64,000 bases of DNA from UBA7446 sp038143535. GTDB taxonomy: Bacteria; Bacteroidota; Bacteroidia; Flavobacteriales; Flavobacteriaceae. Location of the stretch: the NCBI GenBank assembly GCA_038143535.1, contig JAYQMD010000001.1, positions 1,426,001 to 1,490,000 on the forward strand. Direction: 5' to 3'. Made by a program: the position numbers and the translations under genes. Shown piece after piece: positions 10,101-18,172 of this stretch (the stretch's first letter is position 1; each line of letters opens with the position of its first letter). The notes below the pieces were generated by a model. It ran no database searches and had not been told where the DNA came from. It saw only the letters and a list, made by a program, of their open reading frames with translations.

Positions 10101-11497
10101 AGACTGCCAAAGCCATCTTTTGCTGTGGCAATATCCCTAATATCATCTGTGAGAATTCCTCCGCCTCCAATAGCAAGGGGATCTACTTTGTTTACGACGT
10201 TATCGGGATATGCGTTGGGTCCTGTGTTAAAAAAACCACTAGTGACATCGTCGAGTATGGTAGCATCTGGATTAGATTCTCCCAAATCTTGCAGGGCAAT
10301 AAGGTTTCTCACATTACTTACGCGTGCCGATCGATTGGTGACCCAAACTTCTAGTCGGGTAATGTCAATCGGAGAATTGATGTAGGGATACGTTTTAACC
10401 GATTTGTCATAATTATCTCTAAAATATTGGGCTAAAAAGAAATGCCTATTATCATCATAATCGAGTGCAAATAGTGAAAATTCTTCAAGTGTCCCCTCTC
10501 CATTGGTTTGGATGGTTTGACTTTGTGAGCGTTGTTCTGAGATTACGGCAGCTATGTTTGTATTCCCGAACTTCATTTCTGCTTTAACCCCAAAAAGGCT
10601 TTGTGCGCCAGTAATTAGCGAGCTGTTTATGGGCATACTAACATTACCCACTTCTAGTTTTTGAAGAATGCTGTCTTCATTACCGCTTATCCCTTGGTCT
10701 CTTAGATTTTGGATATTGTTGAGCTTGTCCCTGCCGCTGTTAACAAGATCATTTCCCTTATTCACCAAGTCCTTGCCTTTGTTGACCAGTTCTTTGCCTT
10801 TGTTGAGGGTGTTTTGCACACTACTCGGCACCAGGTCCTCTGGAAAAAATTCCAATTTGACAACACGCTGAAAATCAAAAGTAGACTGGGTATCGTAATT
10901 TGCATTTACTTTTAAACGGGTACCTATCGTTCCTGTAAGCGCTAGGTTGATGCGTTGGTTGAAATCAAAAGCAAAATTACTTTGGTTTCTAGGTGAAAGG
11001 CTGGGATTACCTGATTTTTGGTAACGAACTCCTAGGTCGATACTCGCAGATCCTTGTGGGCGTATGTCAATCTCATTACTACCAAAAATGCTCACAAAGA
11101 GCTTGGAGTTGACATAGTAATCCGGCAACTGATCCTCTTGCGTTTCTTCATCCCCACTAATTCCAGCTATAGCTTCTTGTTTCTCGCGTATGTAAGCTAT
11201 TGACTTTTCTGAAAATACCCTTCTTTGGTATTCGTCGGGCGTAAGCACCAAAGGCTTTTCTGCATCTATATTGCCAACTTTAACGTTGTAGAAGTACAAG
11301 TTCAGTTTTGGATCAAATGTATAGGATGTTGCAAAAGCGTTGGGTCTATTTTTAAGACTTATTTGCTTGAGGTTTTGTGCTAAAACCAAGCTGTCAGCAG
11401 GGTTTGTTGTGTTGTTTTGAGCATATAAACCAACAGAAAACAGGGCGCTGATAAGCACCAAAAGTAATCCTGCTTTTTGATTGGTTATGGTTCGCAT
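4190..11497 (-). CDS. sprA: SprA, type IX secretion outer-membrane translocon
   Basis: The product has 2435 residues, the size expected for SprA/Sov, the very large beta-barrel that forms the T9SS conduit in the outer membrane and is needed for gliding and for export of CTD-tagged proteins. A signal peptide is visible (MRTITNQKAGLLLVLISALF ... GLYAQ). The body is rich in alternating polar and hydrophobic strands, and it ends with an aromatic strand (ITVRYNFGN) typical of outer-membrane barrels. Residues about 230-258 contain four tandem heptads of the type NKGKDLV. The start overlaps the ruvA stop by one base (TAATG), so it is translated from the ruvA message. gcvH follows. Other gld/spr genes are not in the window. 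Confidence 0.95.
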   Translation of the reverse strand: MRTITNQKAGLLLVLISALFSVGLYAQNNTTNPADSLVLAQNLKQISLKNRPNAFATSYTFDPKLNLYFYNVKVGNIDAEKPLVLTPDEYQRRVFSEKSIAYIREKQEAIAGISGDEETQEDQLPDYYVNSKLFVSIFGSNEIDIRPQGSASIDLGVRYQKSGNPSLSPRNQSNFAFDFNQRINLALTGTIGTRLKVNANYDTQSTFDFQRVVKLEFFPEDLVPSSVQNTLNKGKELVNKGKDLVNKGNDLVNSGRDKLNNIQNLRDQGISGNEDSILQKLEVGNVSMPINSSLITGAQSLFGVKAEMKFGNTNIAAVISEQRSQSQTIQTNGEGTLEEFSLFALDYDDNRHFFLAQYFRDNYDKSVKTYPYINSPIDITRLEVWVTNRSARVSNVRNLIALQDLGESNPDATILDDVTSGFFNTGPNAYPDNVVNKVDPLAIGGGGILTDDIRDIATAKDGFGSLSSQVIEGRDYAILESARKLNPTEYTLHQQLGYISLTQPLNNDEVLAVAFQYTANGQVYQVGEFAGDGVAATTISGLPSTPIVSNNSLVVKMLKSSVLDVAQPVFDLMMKNVYNIGAFQLDQEDFVFNIVYTDPSPTNFITPATEQGAANAWPAGTEERILLNLFGLDKLNIYQDAQAEGDGFFDFISGITVLPEQGQIIFPSIEPFGEYLFELLKKDPSEDYSNRSLYNPNQKKYVYKEMYDITKADAADYQRYNKFELKGRYKSTGGGQGIALGAFNVPRGSVRVSAGSRLLQEGLDYTVNYQMGRVTILNEGVKNSNIPIEVSTESNTLFGQQNKRFMGFTAEHKLNDDLMLGGTYLRLSERPLTQKANYGSEPVNNTMLGLSGNFSKEIPFLTRMVNKLPNIDSQVASNVSIRTEAAYLKVGQPRGTQLNNAATTYIDDFEGTQTNLDIRDTYSWFLSSVPAPSQQLPIAGSNVNVDDLSAGYQRAKLAWYNIDPLFYSNRRPSGITDDDLSTNEARRIFIEEIFPQQDIVQGQSMVQYTFDLAYYPNERGPYNNASSFGSTPEDNWAGITRAMSTTDFAQSNVEYIEFWLLDVFSEQTSASDDLGELVFHLGNISEDVLKDGRKVYENGLPASGQNTASYNTAWGITPATQSLVYAFDADRQNRSLQDVGLDGLNDNEERIIYTNGPTDDPAGDNYSYFGQGSGSVLDRYKNYNGTQGNSPIEVTEQFRGSYTTPDAEDLNQDNTMNTIDRYYQYRIPIQKNMQVGNHPFLVDVREKDNIALPNGQVTSSRWLQFRVPVVPAYYDAPQKRNYFEPINGMNDLRSIRFMRMMLTGFSQPTVFRFGTLDIVRADWTRVPTPLNTKQIPHPNTQLEVSAVNVLENETRTPIQYKLPPGILRETLNSYNNLIRENEQSLSLRVRDLAPEDGQGVYKHIDLDMRQYKRLRMFLHAESLPNENPLPGEGANDDIDERMVAFIRLGTDIDENFYQIEIPLKPTAYNNGVSNNLTAEEVWQVASNEIDIPVEWLTKIKAKSIASREIVGATYFDENLDRINEFTPSSTLPGDKKYKLAIRGNPTLGAIRSLVVGVKNPSTTAGNNLDGEVWFNELRLSEIDSSGGWAAVGSVDANLADFANVTLNGAISTVGFGAIDQSPNMRSQDDTRSYGIATSINAGMLFPKKWGLVLPVSYSYNQEVITPKYDPFYRDIELQDRLDAADNQGERDAIRNQAISVARLKSINLIGVRKQRAPDANQNFFDLENFDLSYSYNEEKRNDFEIENFAFQNVRLGAGYNYSFKPLSIKPLGKVQTITNKKYLLWLSEINLNLMPSAVSLAANINRTFQNQRFRQVFLDGMDASSQLPLPDLQQRNYLFDWLFTVNHNLTNSFRFDFSASSRNIVRNYLKNGTAGSTQIDTSLDVWDGIWDMGQMDRFDQSIGATYQLPFKFIPLLSFLDGTYSYTGNFNWQRGSTALANVVDENNNSLGIVHTLQNANTIQLNGSANMQAFYNSLGLRKNTKKSDKKKAGVQIKNSLIGAVTALRRVQFSYSENNGTVLPGYTQNIGFLGTANPGMAFALGRQDDIRFEAAKRGWLTEFPNFNQAYTTVHNNEISYNAEIGLLQGLQLDLTGNRSYSENNSENFSVVNGVYNALSPRLFGNFEISTIMLRTSFNGNGLSSKSFEDLKTNRLIIAERLGNARGIPAGNVDADGFPAGYGKTNQAVLIPAFLAAYTGADPNSVSMDAKRSFPLPNWNMQYTGFMRLKSFKKRFNRFAISHGYRASHTLNAFATNLEYQSNGYDQSGNFMNKILYTNVNLVEQFNPLIKLDFELKNSFQISAEVRKDRALSLSLDNNLLTETSGDEWIVGMGYRIKEVKFKTNVGGKSTKLKGDINIKADLTVRDNITLIRNLDLLSDQVTAGQRLWSLKVSADYALSRNFNALFFYDHAFSKFAISTAFPQTNIRAGITVRYNFGN

Positions 11498-12078
11498 TAC
11501 AGTTTGTTCAAGGCGTTTTTAATCAAACGATCTACAGGCATGTCGGGTTCCACCTGTAAGAGCGCATCAACGACCTTTTGGGTTTGCTTCATTGGATAAC
11601 CCAAAACTCCTAGTGCAGATAACGCTTCATCACGCTGAGTATTGTTAGAGACCAAGGCTATTTCTTCGTCCCCCACAAGACCTGTGACCTTGTCTCTTAA
11701 ATCAACAATAACACGTTGGGCTGTTTTAGCGCCAATACCCTTCACGGCTTGAATGGCAGCTACATTATCGGTTTGTATGGCCTGTACCACTTCTTGAGGG
11801 TTCATAGACGAAAGCACCGTGCGTGCCGTATTGGCACCTATCCCACTCACACTCAAAAGCAAACGGAATACCGAGCGCTCAACTTTTTGCATAAAACCGT
11901 ATAGGTTTTGTGCGTCCTCACGAACCTGTAGATGCGTATATATACGAATACGCTCGTCTTCTGGCAACTGCCCGTAAGTATTCAGTGAAATATGTACTTC
12001 ATAGCCCACACCATTGCAGTCTACCACTATGGTTGTTGGCGTTTTGCTAACAAGCCTCCCGTTTAGTTGCGTTATCAT
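11497..12078 (-). CDS. ruvA: Holliday junction branch migration protein RuvA
   Basis: This 193-residue protein binds four-way DNA junctions and loads the RuvB motor. The N-terminal OB-fold (MITQLNGRLVSKTPTTIVVD) is followed by two helix-hairpin-helix motifs, SVSGIGANTARTVLSS and VKGIGAKTAQRVIVDLRDK, at about residues 75-130. A C-terminal RuvB-contact domain (residues about 145-193, EALSALGVLGYP) completes it. The length is normal. It overlaps the maeB stop by four bases (ATGA) and the sprA start by one, so it is embedded in a coupled operon. Its partner ruvB is two genes upstream at 15308-16330, on the same strand. Confidence 0.96.
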   Translation of the reverse strand: MITQLNGRLVSKTPTTIVVDCNGVGYEVHISLNTYGQLPEDERIRIYTHLQVREDAQNLYGFMQKVERSVFRLLLSVSGIGANTARTVLSSMNPQEVVQAIQTDNVAAIQAVKGIGAKTAQRVIVDLRDKVTGLVGDEEIALVSNNTQRDEALSALGVLGYPMKQTQKVVDALLQVEPDMPVDRLIKNALNKL

Positions 12079-14345
12079 TTTTTCTTGTTTTGTGCATCCA
12101 CGGCAGCAACGGCTGTCATGTTAACAATTTCGTCAACACTAGCACCCAACTGCAATATGTGCACAGGGTGTTTTAATCCCATCATAATGGGACCAATGGA
12201 AAGTGCATTATCTAATTCTTTAATGAGTTTATAAGCAATATTTGCCGCATTCAAATCGGGTAATACCAACGTATTTACGGCAGCACCTGCGATTTTAGAA
12301 AAGGGGAATTTATTGGTCAACATTGTTTTATTCAGCGCAAAGTCTGCTTGAATAGGACCGTCAACGGCAATGTCAGGCAGAAAACGGTGGATGAGTTTTA
12401 CAGCTTTACTCACCTTTTGAGCATCCTCGTTTTTTGAAGAACCAAAGTTGGAATACGAGAGCATGGCTACCTTAGGCTGTATACCAAACAAAGCGGCTGT
12501 GTGAGATGTCATTTGCGCAATCTTTGCCAATTCCTTTACATTGGGATTAATGTTAATCGAGGTGTCGGAAATAAACAAGGGCCCGCGGTTGGTAATCATC
12601 AAGTTAGTTGTGGCCACGCGGTTTACCCCTTCTTGCGTATCAATAACTTGCAGGATCGGCTTTAATACATTTGGATAACTACGGCTGTACCCTGAAATCA
12701 TGGCATCGGCATCTCCTTCACGCACCATCATGGCAGCATAATAGTTGCGTTCGCGCATACGTTTTTTCGCATCATAAAGTGTTATGCCTTTTCGTTGACG
12801 CAATTGCCAATAGGTATGTGCATAGGCATCACGCATTTCTTTGACCGTTTCTTTTTTCGGATCGATAATCGTCACATCACCCTCAAACTCTAGGTTAGCC
12901 ATCATTTCACGAATGTACTCCGCGTCGCCAAGCAGAATGGGGATGGCGATGCCTTCTTCATAAACCAACTGTGCAGCTTTGAGCACGTCCAGTTCATCTC
13001 CTTCGGCAAAGACAACGCGTTGCAAATTGCTTTTAGCCTGACTCATAATCAGACGAACTAATTTTTTATCTGCGCCTGTTCGGGCGTGTAATTCTTCCTG
13101 GTATTTATTCCAGTCCTTAATCGGTGCAGCAGCAACCCCGCTTTCCATGGCGGCTTTTGCCACAGCCATAGGTACTGTTGTAATGAGTCTTGGATCAAAG
13201 GGTTTTGGGATGATGTAATCTTTCCCAAAGGCAAGTTTCGTTGCCCCATAGGCAATGTTTACTTGTTCGGGAACCGTTTCTTTGGCCAAGGCTGCAAGTG
13301 CATATACGGCAGCCATTTTCATGGCTTCGTTAATTTTGGTAGCGCGCACATCCAGTGCGCCCCTAAATATGAATGGAAAACCAAGCACATTATTCACCTG
13401 GTTAGGGAAGTCCGATCGACCAGTTGCCATAATTACGTCGTTGCGTGTGGCAACAGCGAGGTTGTAGTCAATCTCGGGATTAGGATTTGCCATGGCAAAA
13501 ACGATTGGATCTTCTGCCATGGATTTGAGCATGGCGGGCGTCATGATATCCGCTTTTGAAAGCCCGATAAATACATCGGCATCAACCAAGGCTTCTTCAA
13601 GCGTATGCACAGCTGTTTTGGTAGCAAATTCTGCCTTTTGTATGGTGAGATTTTCTCTGTCAACTCTGATAACACCCTTGCTATCGGTCATCATCATGTT
13701 ATCTATCGACACCCCCAAAGCACGATAAAGTCGTGCACAAGAAATAGCTGCAGCTCCTGCACCGCTAATCACCATTTTTACTTTTGACATTTCTTTTTCG
13801 GCCAGTTCAACCGCATTGAGTAAGGCAGCACCCGAAATGATGGCGGTACCGTGCTGGTCGTCGTGCATTACCGGAATGTTGAGTTCTTCAACCAGCCTGC
13901 GCTCTATTTCAAAAGCTTCTGGCGCTTTGATATCTTCGAGATTAATGCCACCAAATGTGGGCGCAATATTTTTTACCGTTGCTACAAAAGCATCCACATC
14001 TTTGGTGTCCACTTCGATATCAAAAACGTCGATACCTGCAAATATTTTAAAGAGCAATCCCTTTCCTTCCATCACAGGCTTGGAAGCTTCGGGTCCGATA
14101 TCGCCTAAACCCAATACAGCAGTGCCGTTTGATATTACGGCAACCAAGTTGGCTTTGTTGGTGTATTTGTAAACATTACCTGTTTCCTTTTCAATTTCTA
14201 AACAGGGGTCAGCTACTCCTGGTGAGTAGGCCAAAGACAAATCTCGCTGACTTGCGTAGGGTTTGCTAGGGTTAACTTCTAGTTTTCCGGGCTTAGGTTT
14301 TGCGTGATATAATAGGGCTTCACGTCTTTTACTCTCTTTGCTCAT
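12075..14345 (-). CDS. maeB: NADP-dependent malic enzyme with C-terminal phosphate acetyltransferase-like domain
   Basis: This 756-residue protein decarboxylates malate to pyruvate with reduction of NADP. The malic enzyme part (about residues 1-425) shows YSPGVADPCLEIEK, the VMHDDQHGTAIISGAALLNA motif and the nucleotide-binding VISGAGAAAISCARL. Residues about 430-756 form a phosphate acetyltransferase-like domain (MVREGDADAMISGYSRSYPN), which in this family is generally regarded as regulatory, with acetyl-CoA as an effector, rather than catalytic. The fusion and length are standard for MaeB. It overlaps ruvA by four bases downstream and lies 39 bases after queG. Confidence 0.95.
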   Translation of the reverse strand: MSKESKRREALLYHAKPKPGKLEVNPSKPYASQRDLSLAYSPGVADPCLEIEKETGNVYKYTNKANLVAVISNGTAVLGLGDIGPEASKPVMEGKGLLFKIFAGIDVFDIEVDTKDVDAFVATVKNIAPTFGGINLEDIKAPEAFEIERRLVEELNIPVMHDDQHGTAIISGAALLNAVELAEKEMSKVKMVISGAGAAAISCARLYRALGVSIDNMMMTDSKGVIRVDRENLTIQKAEFATKTAVHTLEEALVDADVFIGLSKADIMTPAMLKSMAEDPIVFAMANPNPEIDYNLAVATRNDVIMATGRSDFPNQVNNVLGFPFIFRGALDVRATKINEAMKMAAVYALAALAKETVPEQVNIAYGATKLAFGKDYIIPKPFDPRLITTVPMAVAKAAMESGVAAAPIKDWNKYQEELHARTGADKKLVRLIMSQAKSNLQRVVFAEGDELDVLKAAQLVYEEGIAIPILLGDAEYIREMMANLEFEGDVTIIDPKKETVKEMRDAYAHTYWQLRQRKGITLYDAKKRMRERNYYAAMMVREGDADAMISGYSRSYPNVLKPILQVIDTQEGVNRVATTNLMITNRGPLFISDTSININPNVKELAKIAQMTSHTAALFGIQPKVAMLSYSNFGSSKNEDAQKVSKAVKLIHRFLPDIAVDGPIQADFALNKTMLTNKFPFSKIAGAAVNTLVLPDLNAANIAYKLIKELDNALSIGPIMMGLKHPVHILQLGASVDEIVNMTAVAAVDAQNKKK

Positions 14346-14384
14346 ACACTTAGCAATTTAGTGTTGAAAGGTATTGATTTCTAT

Positions 14385-15311
14385 CTATTTTAAAAACTCT
14401 AAATTTCGCTTTAATCCCTTGAGACCTGTTCGCTGAACAGCACTCACTGCGAACAAACGATCAAACACCTCCTCTGTGATTTCGCTCCAGTCGTTTTGGG
14501 TCATGTTCATCAGTTCGGGATTTGGTTGAAAATCAGGCTCGTTGTGTGGTGTAGCAAAACGGTTCCAAGGGCACACTTCCTGACAGATATCACAACCAAA
14601 AGCCCAGTTCTCAAATTGACCTTTTATCTCATTTGGAATGGCGTCTTTTAACTCAATGGTGAAGTAAGAAATACACTTGCTGGCATCTAACTTATAGGGT
14701 GCAACAAAGGCATCAGTGGGGCAGGCATCCAAACAAGCCGTGCAGCTGCCACAATGATCGGTTACGGCGCCGTCGACTGCTAAGGCTATATCCAAAATAA
14801 GTTCGGCAATAAAAAAATAAGAGCCGTTTTGTTTGCGGATAAGGTTGGTATTTTTACCAACCCAACCCAGACCGCTTTTGGCAGCCCACGCTTTTTCGAG
14901 AACAGGAGCAGAATCGACAAAGACACGGCCTCCTACCGCTCCTATCTGTTCCTGAATATGGTGCATGAATGTAAAAAGCTTGTCCTTAATGACGTGGTGG
15001 TAGTCCGTGCCATAGGCATAGCGCGCAATCTTGGGTGCGCTTGCATCTGTGGGCTCGTCTTCTGGGTAATAGTTAAAGAGTAAGGACACGACACTCTTAG
15101 CATCAGGCACCAATTTTGTTGGATCGAGGCGTTTGTCAAAGTTACGAGCCATATAGCCCATTTGTCCGTGATGGTTTTGGTTTAACCACGACTCCAGTCG
15201 GGGTGCTTCTTCTTCTAAAAATGTGGCTTTGGAAATCCCACAAGCCATAAAACCCAACTGCTGAGCTATGTCTTTCACAATGGCAGCATGCTGCTGTGCT
15301 GCGCTACTCAA
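14385..15311 (-). CDS. queG: Epoxyqueuosine reductase
   Basis: This 308-residue cobalamin-dependent enzyme carries out the last step of queuosine synthesis, reducing epoxyqueuosine in tRNA. The two 4Fe-4S cluster motifs are visible as HCGSCTACLDACPTDAF near residue 190 and CDICQEVCPWN near residue 245. The family start (GFMACGISKA, then LESWLNQNHHGQMGYM) is intact. Its length fits the short form without the C-terminal HEAT domain. The start overlaps the ruvB stop by four bases, so the two are translationally coupled. The link with recombination genes is probably only operon convenience. Confidence 0.94.
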   Translation of the reverse strand: MSSAAQQHAAIVKDIAQQLGFMACGISKATFLEEEAPRLESWLNQNHHGQMGYMARNFDKRLDPTKLVPDAKSVVSLLFNYYPEDEPTDASAPKIARYAYGTDYHHVIKDKLFTFMHHIQEQIGAVGGRVFVDSAPVLEKAWAAKSGLGWVGKNTNLIRKQNGSYFFIAELILDIALAVDGAVTDHCGSCTACLDACPTDAFVAPYKLDASKCISYFTIELKDAIPNEIKGQFENWAFGCDICQEVCPWNRFATPHNEPDFQPNPELMNMTQNDWSEITEEVFDRLFAVSAVQRTGLKGLKRNLEFLK

Positions 15312-16330
15312 AACAGGCCTTTTTGGTTGCTAGGCATGGACTTGCCAAGGTGTTTGTATGCCTTTTCGGTAACCTCACGGCCACGGGGTGTGCGCATCAG
15401 AAATCCCTCTTGAATCAAGAACGGTTCATAAACCTCCTCAATGGTTTCGCCACTTTCGGAAACAGCCGTCGCAAGGGTGTTAATCCCCACAGGGCCGCCT
15501 TTAAATTTATCAATAAGCGTTGTCAGAATTTTATTATCCATTTCATCCAAGCCGTGTGCATCTACGTGCAAGGCTTTTAACCCAATTCGGGTAATATCCA
15601 GATCAATGGTGCCGTCCCCTTTGATTTGTGCAAAATCACGAATACGCCTTAAGAGTGCATTTGCAATACGCGGTGTACCGCGACTTCTACTGGCAATCTC
15701 AATAGCTGCCTTGTCTGCAATGGGAATGTTTAAAATATTGGCGCTTCGTGTTACGATACCTGCGAGTACTTCTGTGGAGTAATACTCCAATCGGCTGTTG
15801 ATGCCAAAACGCGCACGCATCGGTGCCGTCAAAAGTCCCGAACGGGTGGTCGCACCTACTAGCGTAAAGGGGCTTAATTCGATTTGAACCGAACGGGCAT
15901 TGGGCCCTGTTTCGATCATGATGTCAATGCGGTAATCTTCCATGGCCGAGTATAAATACTCTTCAACTATGGGGCTAAGCCGGTGTATCTCGTCAATAAA
16001 CAAAACATCTCGAGGCTCAAGGTTGGTAAGCAAGCCTGCCAAATCGCCGGGTTTGTCCAATACAGGGCCAGAAGTAAGCTTTAGCTTTACGCCTAGTTCT
16101 TGTGCCAAGATATGCGCCAAGGTGGTTTTGCCCAGTCCTGGTGGCCCGTGCAAAAGCGTGTGGTCAAGAGCCTCTTCCCGCTGATTGGCGGCAGCAACAA
16201 AAATTTCTAGGTTTTCGAGTACTTGTGGTTGGCCGTTAAAGTCATCAAAACTAAGCGGTCGTAAGGCGCGATCGATGTCGTGTTCCTCATGACTTAAGTG
16301 CTCTCCTGTAGGATCTAGATGTTCATTCAT
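15308..16330 (-). CDS. ruvB: Holliday junction branch migration ATPase RuvB
   Basis: This 340-residue AAA+ motor drives branch migration of Holliday junctions with RuvA. Visible motifs are Walker A GPPGLGKTTLAH (about residue 65), Walker B FIDEIHRLSP, sensor ATTRSGLLTAPMRARFG, and the C-terminal winged-helix region EVYEPFLIQEGFLMRTPRGR. Length is standard. It is the first gene after the coxA terminator and has its own promoter element 5 bases before the ATG. The operon continues with queG, maeB, ruvA and sprA. Confidence 0.97.
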   Translation of the reverse strand: MNEHLDPTGEHLSHEEHDIDRALRPLSFDDFNGQPQVLENLEIFVAAANQREEALDHTLLHGPPGLGKTTLAHILAQELGVKLKLTSGPVLDKPGDLAGLLTNLEPRDVLFIDEIHRLSPIVEEYLYSAMEDYRIDIMIETGPNARSVQIELSPFTLVGATTRSGLLTAPMRARFGINSRLEYYSTEVLAGIVTRSANILNIPIADKAAIEIASRSRGTPRIANALLRRIRDFAQIKGDGTIDLDITRIGLKALHVDAHGLDEMDNKILTTLIDKFKGGPVGINTLATAVSESGETIEEVYEPFLIQEGFLMRTPRGREVTEKAYKHLGKSMPSNQKGLF

Positions 16331-16335
16331 CTATC

Positions 16336-16343
16336 CAAAGATA
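16336..16343 (-). promoter_or_regulatory. ruvB promoter -7 element, almost touching the start codon
   Basis: On the minus strand TATCTTTG fits TAnnTTTG. Only five bases separate it from the ruvB ATG, so the transcript should be leaderless or nearly so. No clear TTG is seen at the usual upstream distance; that region is occupied by the coxA terminator hairpin. Confidence 0.5.
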
Positions 16344-16350
16344 CGGAAAA

Positions 16351-16395
16351 CAAAAAAGCCCCTAACTCGACAAGCTCGAGAATCGAGGGGGCTTT
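16351..16395 (-). terminator. Intrinsic terminator after coxA
   Basis: On the minus strand an AAAGCCCC arm pairs with GGGGCTTT, with an inner CTCGA/TCGAG helix, followed by six T residues. It begins four bases after the coxA stop codon and ends the act-cox transcription unit just before the ruvB promoter. Confidence 0.85.
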
Positions 16396-16398
16396 GTT

Positions 16399-18162
16399 TT
16401 AGTGTTGAAGTTCTTCCTCGCCTTCTGCTAGGGGGACGTTCTGCGGAACAAAGTCATCATCGTGTCCAGGCTTGGAGTAATCGTATGCCCAGCGGTGAAC
16501 GTGTGGAATCTTACCCGGCCAGTTTCCGTGGATGTGCTTCACAGGGGCTGTCCACTCTAGGGTGTTGGATTTCCAAGGGTTTTGAACCGTTTTCTTGCCG
16601 TAGAAAATACTGCTGATAAAGTTGTACAAGAATACCAACTGAGCCGCACCTGCGATCAAAGCAAAAATGGTGATGATGACGTTGATGTTTGCCAAATCAT
16701 CGAAGTATGGAAATGCCGTGTTTGAATAATATCTTCTGGGCAGTCCTGCCATGCCAATGAAATGCATGGGGAAAAAGACGCCATAAGCACAAACAGCCGT
16801 CACCCAAAAGTGAGTATAACCCATGTTCTTATTCATCATACGCCCAAACATTTTTGGGAACCAGTGATAGACCCCAGCAAATAATCCATACAATGCCGAA
16901 ATACCCATTACCAAGTGGAAGTGTGCGACCACAAAATAGGTGTCGTGTACGTTAATATCCAGGGTACTATCCCCCAAAATAATTCCCGTCAATCCGCCCG
17001 TAATAAAGGTAGATACCAAACCAATGGAGAACAACATCCCTGGATTCATCTGGAGGTTTCCTTTCCACAGCGTAGTGATATAATTAAAGGCTTTTACCGC
17101 TGAGGGTATCGCAATCAGTAAGGTTGTAAAGGTAAATACCGATCCAAGGAATGGGTTCATTCCTGAAATAAACATATGGTGTCCCCAAACGATGGTAGAT
17201 AAAAATGCAATAGCCAAAATAGAGGCTACCATGGCCCGGTAGCCAAAAATAGGCTTACGAGCGTTTGTTGCCAATACTTCAGAGGTAATTCCCAGTGCAG
17301 GCAGCAGTACAATGTATACCTCGGGGTGGCCTAAGAACCAGAATAAGTGCTCATACAATACGGGTGATCCGCCTTGATAGTGTAACACTTCTCCTTGAAT
17401 GAAAATGTCAGACAAAAAGAACGAGGTGCCAAAGCTTCTGTCCATAATCAACAATAAGGCTGCTGATAGCAATACGGGGAAAGAAACCACACCAATAATA
17501 GCGGTGACAAAAAAGGCCCAAATTGTTAGTGGAAGTCGTGTCATGGACATTCCTTTAGTACGCAAGTTAATTACCGTTACTATATAGTTCAGCGATCCCA
17601 ACAATGACGATGCAATAAAGATGGCCATAGACACCAACCAAAGCGTCATTCCTAGTCCAGAACCTGGCTGTGCTTGTGGCAAGGCGCTAAGCGGTGGGTA
17701 AATAGTCCAACCGGCAGCAGCGGGTCCTGACTCTACAAAGAGAGAGGCAATCATGATTACAGATGACAAGAAGAACAACCAATATGAAATCATGTTTAGC
17801 AAGCCTGAAGCCATATCACGAGCACCAATTTGCAACGGAATAAGCAGGTTACTAAACGTACCACTCAATCCAGCGGTCAATACAAAGAACACCATCAGTG
17901 TACCGTGAATGGTCACCAATGCCAAATAGACATTAGGATCCATAACACCTTCTGGTGCCCATTTACCTAAAAATGTATCAAAAACCCAGAAAGATTTTTC
18001 TGGCCACGCCAACTGAAGGCGAAATAACAAAGACATGGCAATACCAATAATCCCCATAATCAGTCCTGTAATTAGGTACTGCTTGGCAATCATCTTATGG
18101 TCTTGACTAAAGATGTATTTGGTGATAAATGTTTCTTTATGATGTGCGTGATCTGCTCCCAT
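16399..18162 (-). CDS. coxA: Cytochrome c oxidase subunit I
   Basis: This catalytic subunit of the terminal oxidase holds heme a and the heme a3-CuB site and reduces oxygen while pumping protons. With the start at 18162 (MGADHAHHKETF) it has 587 residues and about 12 helices. CuB and cross-link residues appear in FWFLGHPEVYIVLLP, and the histidine pair in WGHHMFISGMNP. HDTYFVVAHFHLVMG carries the heme ligands. A further in-frame ATG at 18195 would overlap coxB by 23 bases, and the extra residues (MPKPSNSKKIA) do not look like the family, so the later start is preferred. It ends the act-cox operon. Confidence 0.95.
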   Translation of the reverse strand: MGADHAHHKETFITKYIFSQDHKMIAKQYLITGLIMGIIGIAMSLLFRLQLAWPEKSFWVFDTFLGKWAPEGVMDPNVYLALVTIHGTLMVFFVLTAGLSGTFSNLLIPLQIGARDMASGLLNMISYWLFFLSSVIMIASLFVESGPAAAGWTIYPPLSALPQAQPGSGLGMTLWLVSMAIFIASSLLGSLNYIVTVINLRTKGMSMTRLPLTIWAFFVTAIIGVVSFPVLLSAALLLIMDRSFGTSFFLSDIFIQGEVLHYQGGSPVLYEHLFWFLGHPEVYIVLLPALGITSEVLATNARKPIFGYRAMVASILAIAFLSTIVWGHHMFISGMNPFLGSVFTFTTLLIAIPSAVKAFNYITTLWKGNLQMNPGMLFSIGLVSTFITGGLTGIILGDSTLDINVHDTYFVVAHFHLVMGISALYGLFAGVYHWFPKMFGRMMNKNMGYTHFWVTAVCAYGVFFPMHFIGMAGLPRRYYSNTAFPYFDDLANINVIITIFALIAGAAQLVFLYNFISSIFYGKKTVQNPWKSNTLEWTAPVKHIHGNWPGKIPHVHRWAYDYSKPGHDDDFVPQNVPLAEGEEELQH

Positions 18163-18172
18163 AGCTATCTTT

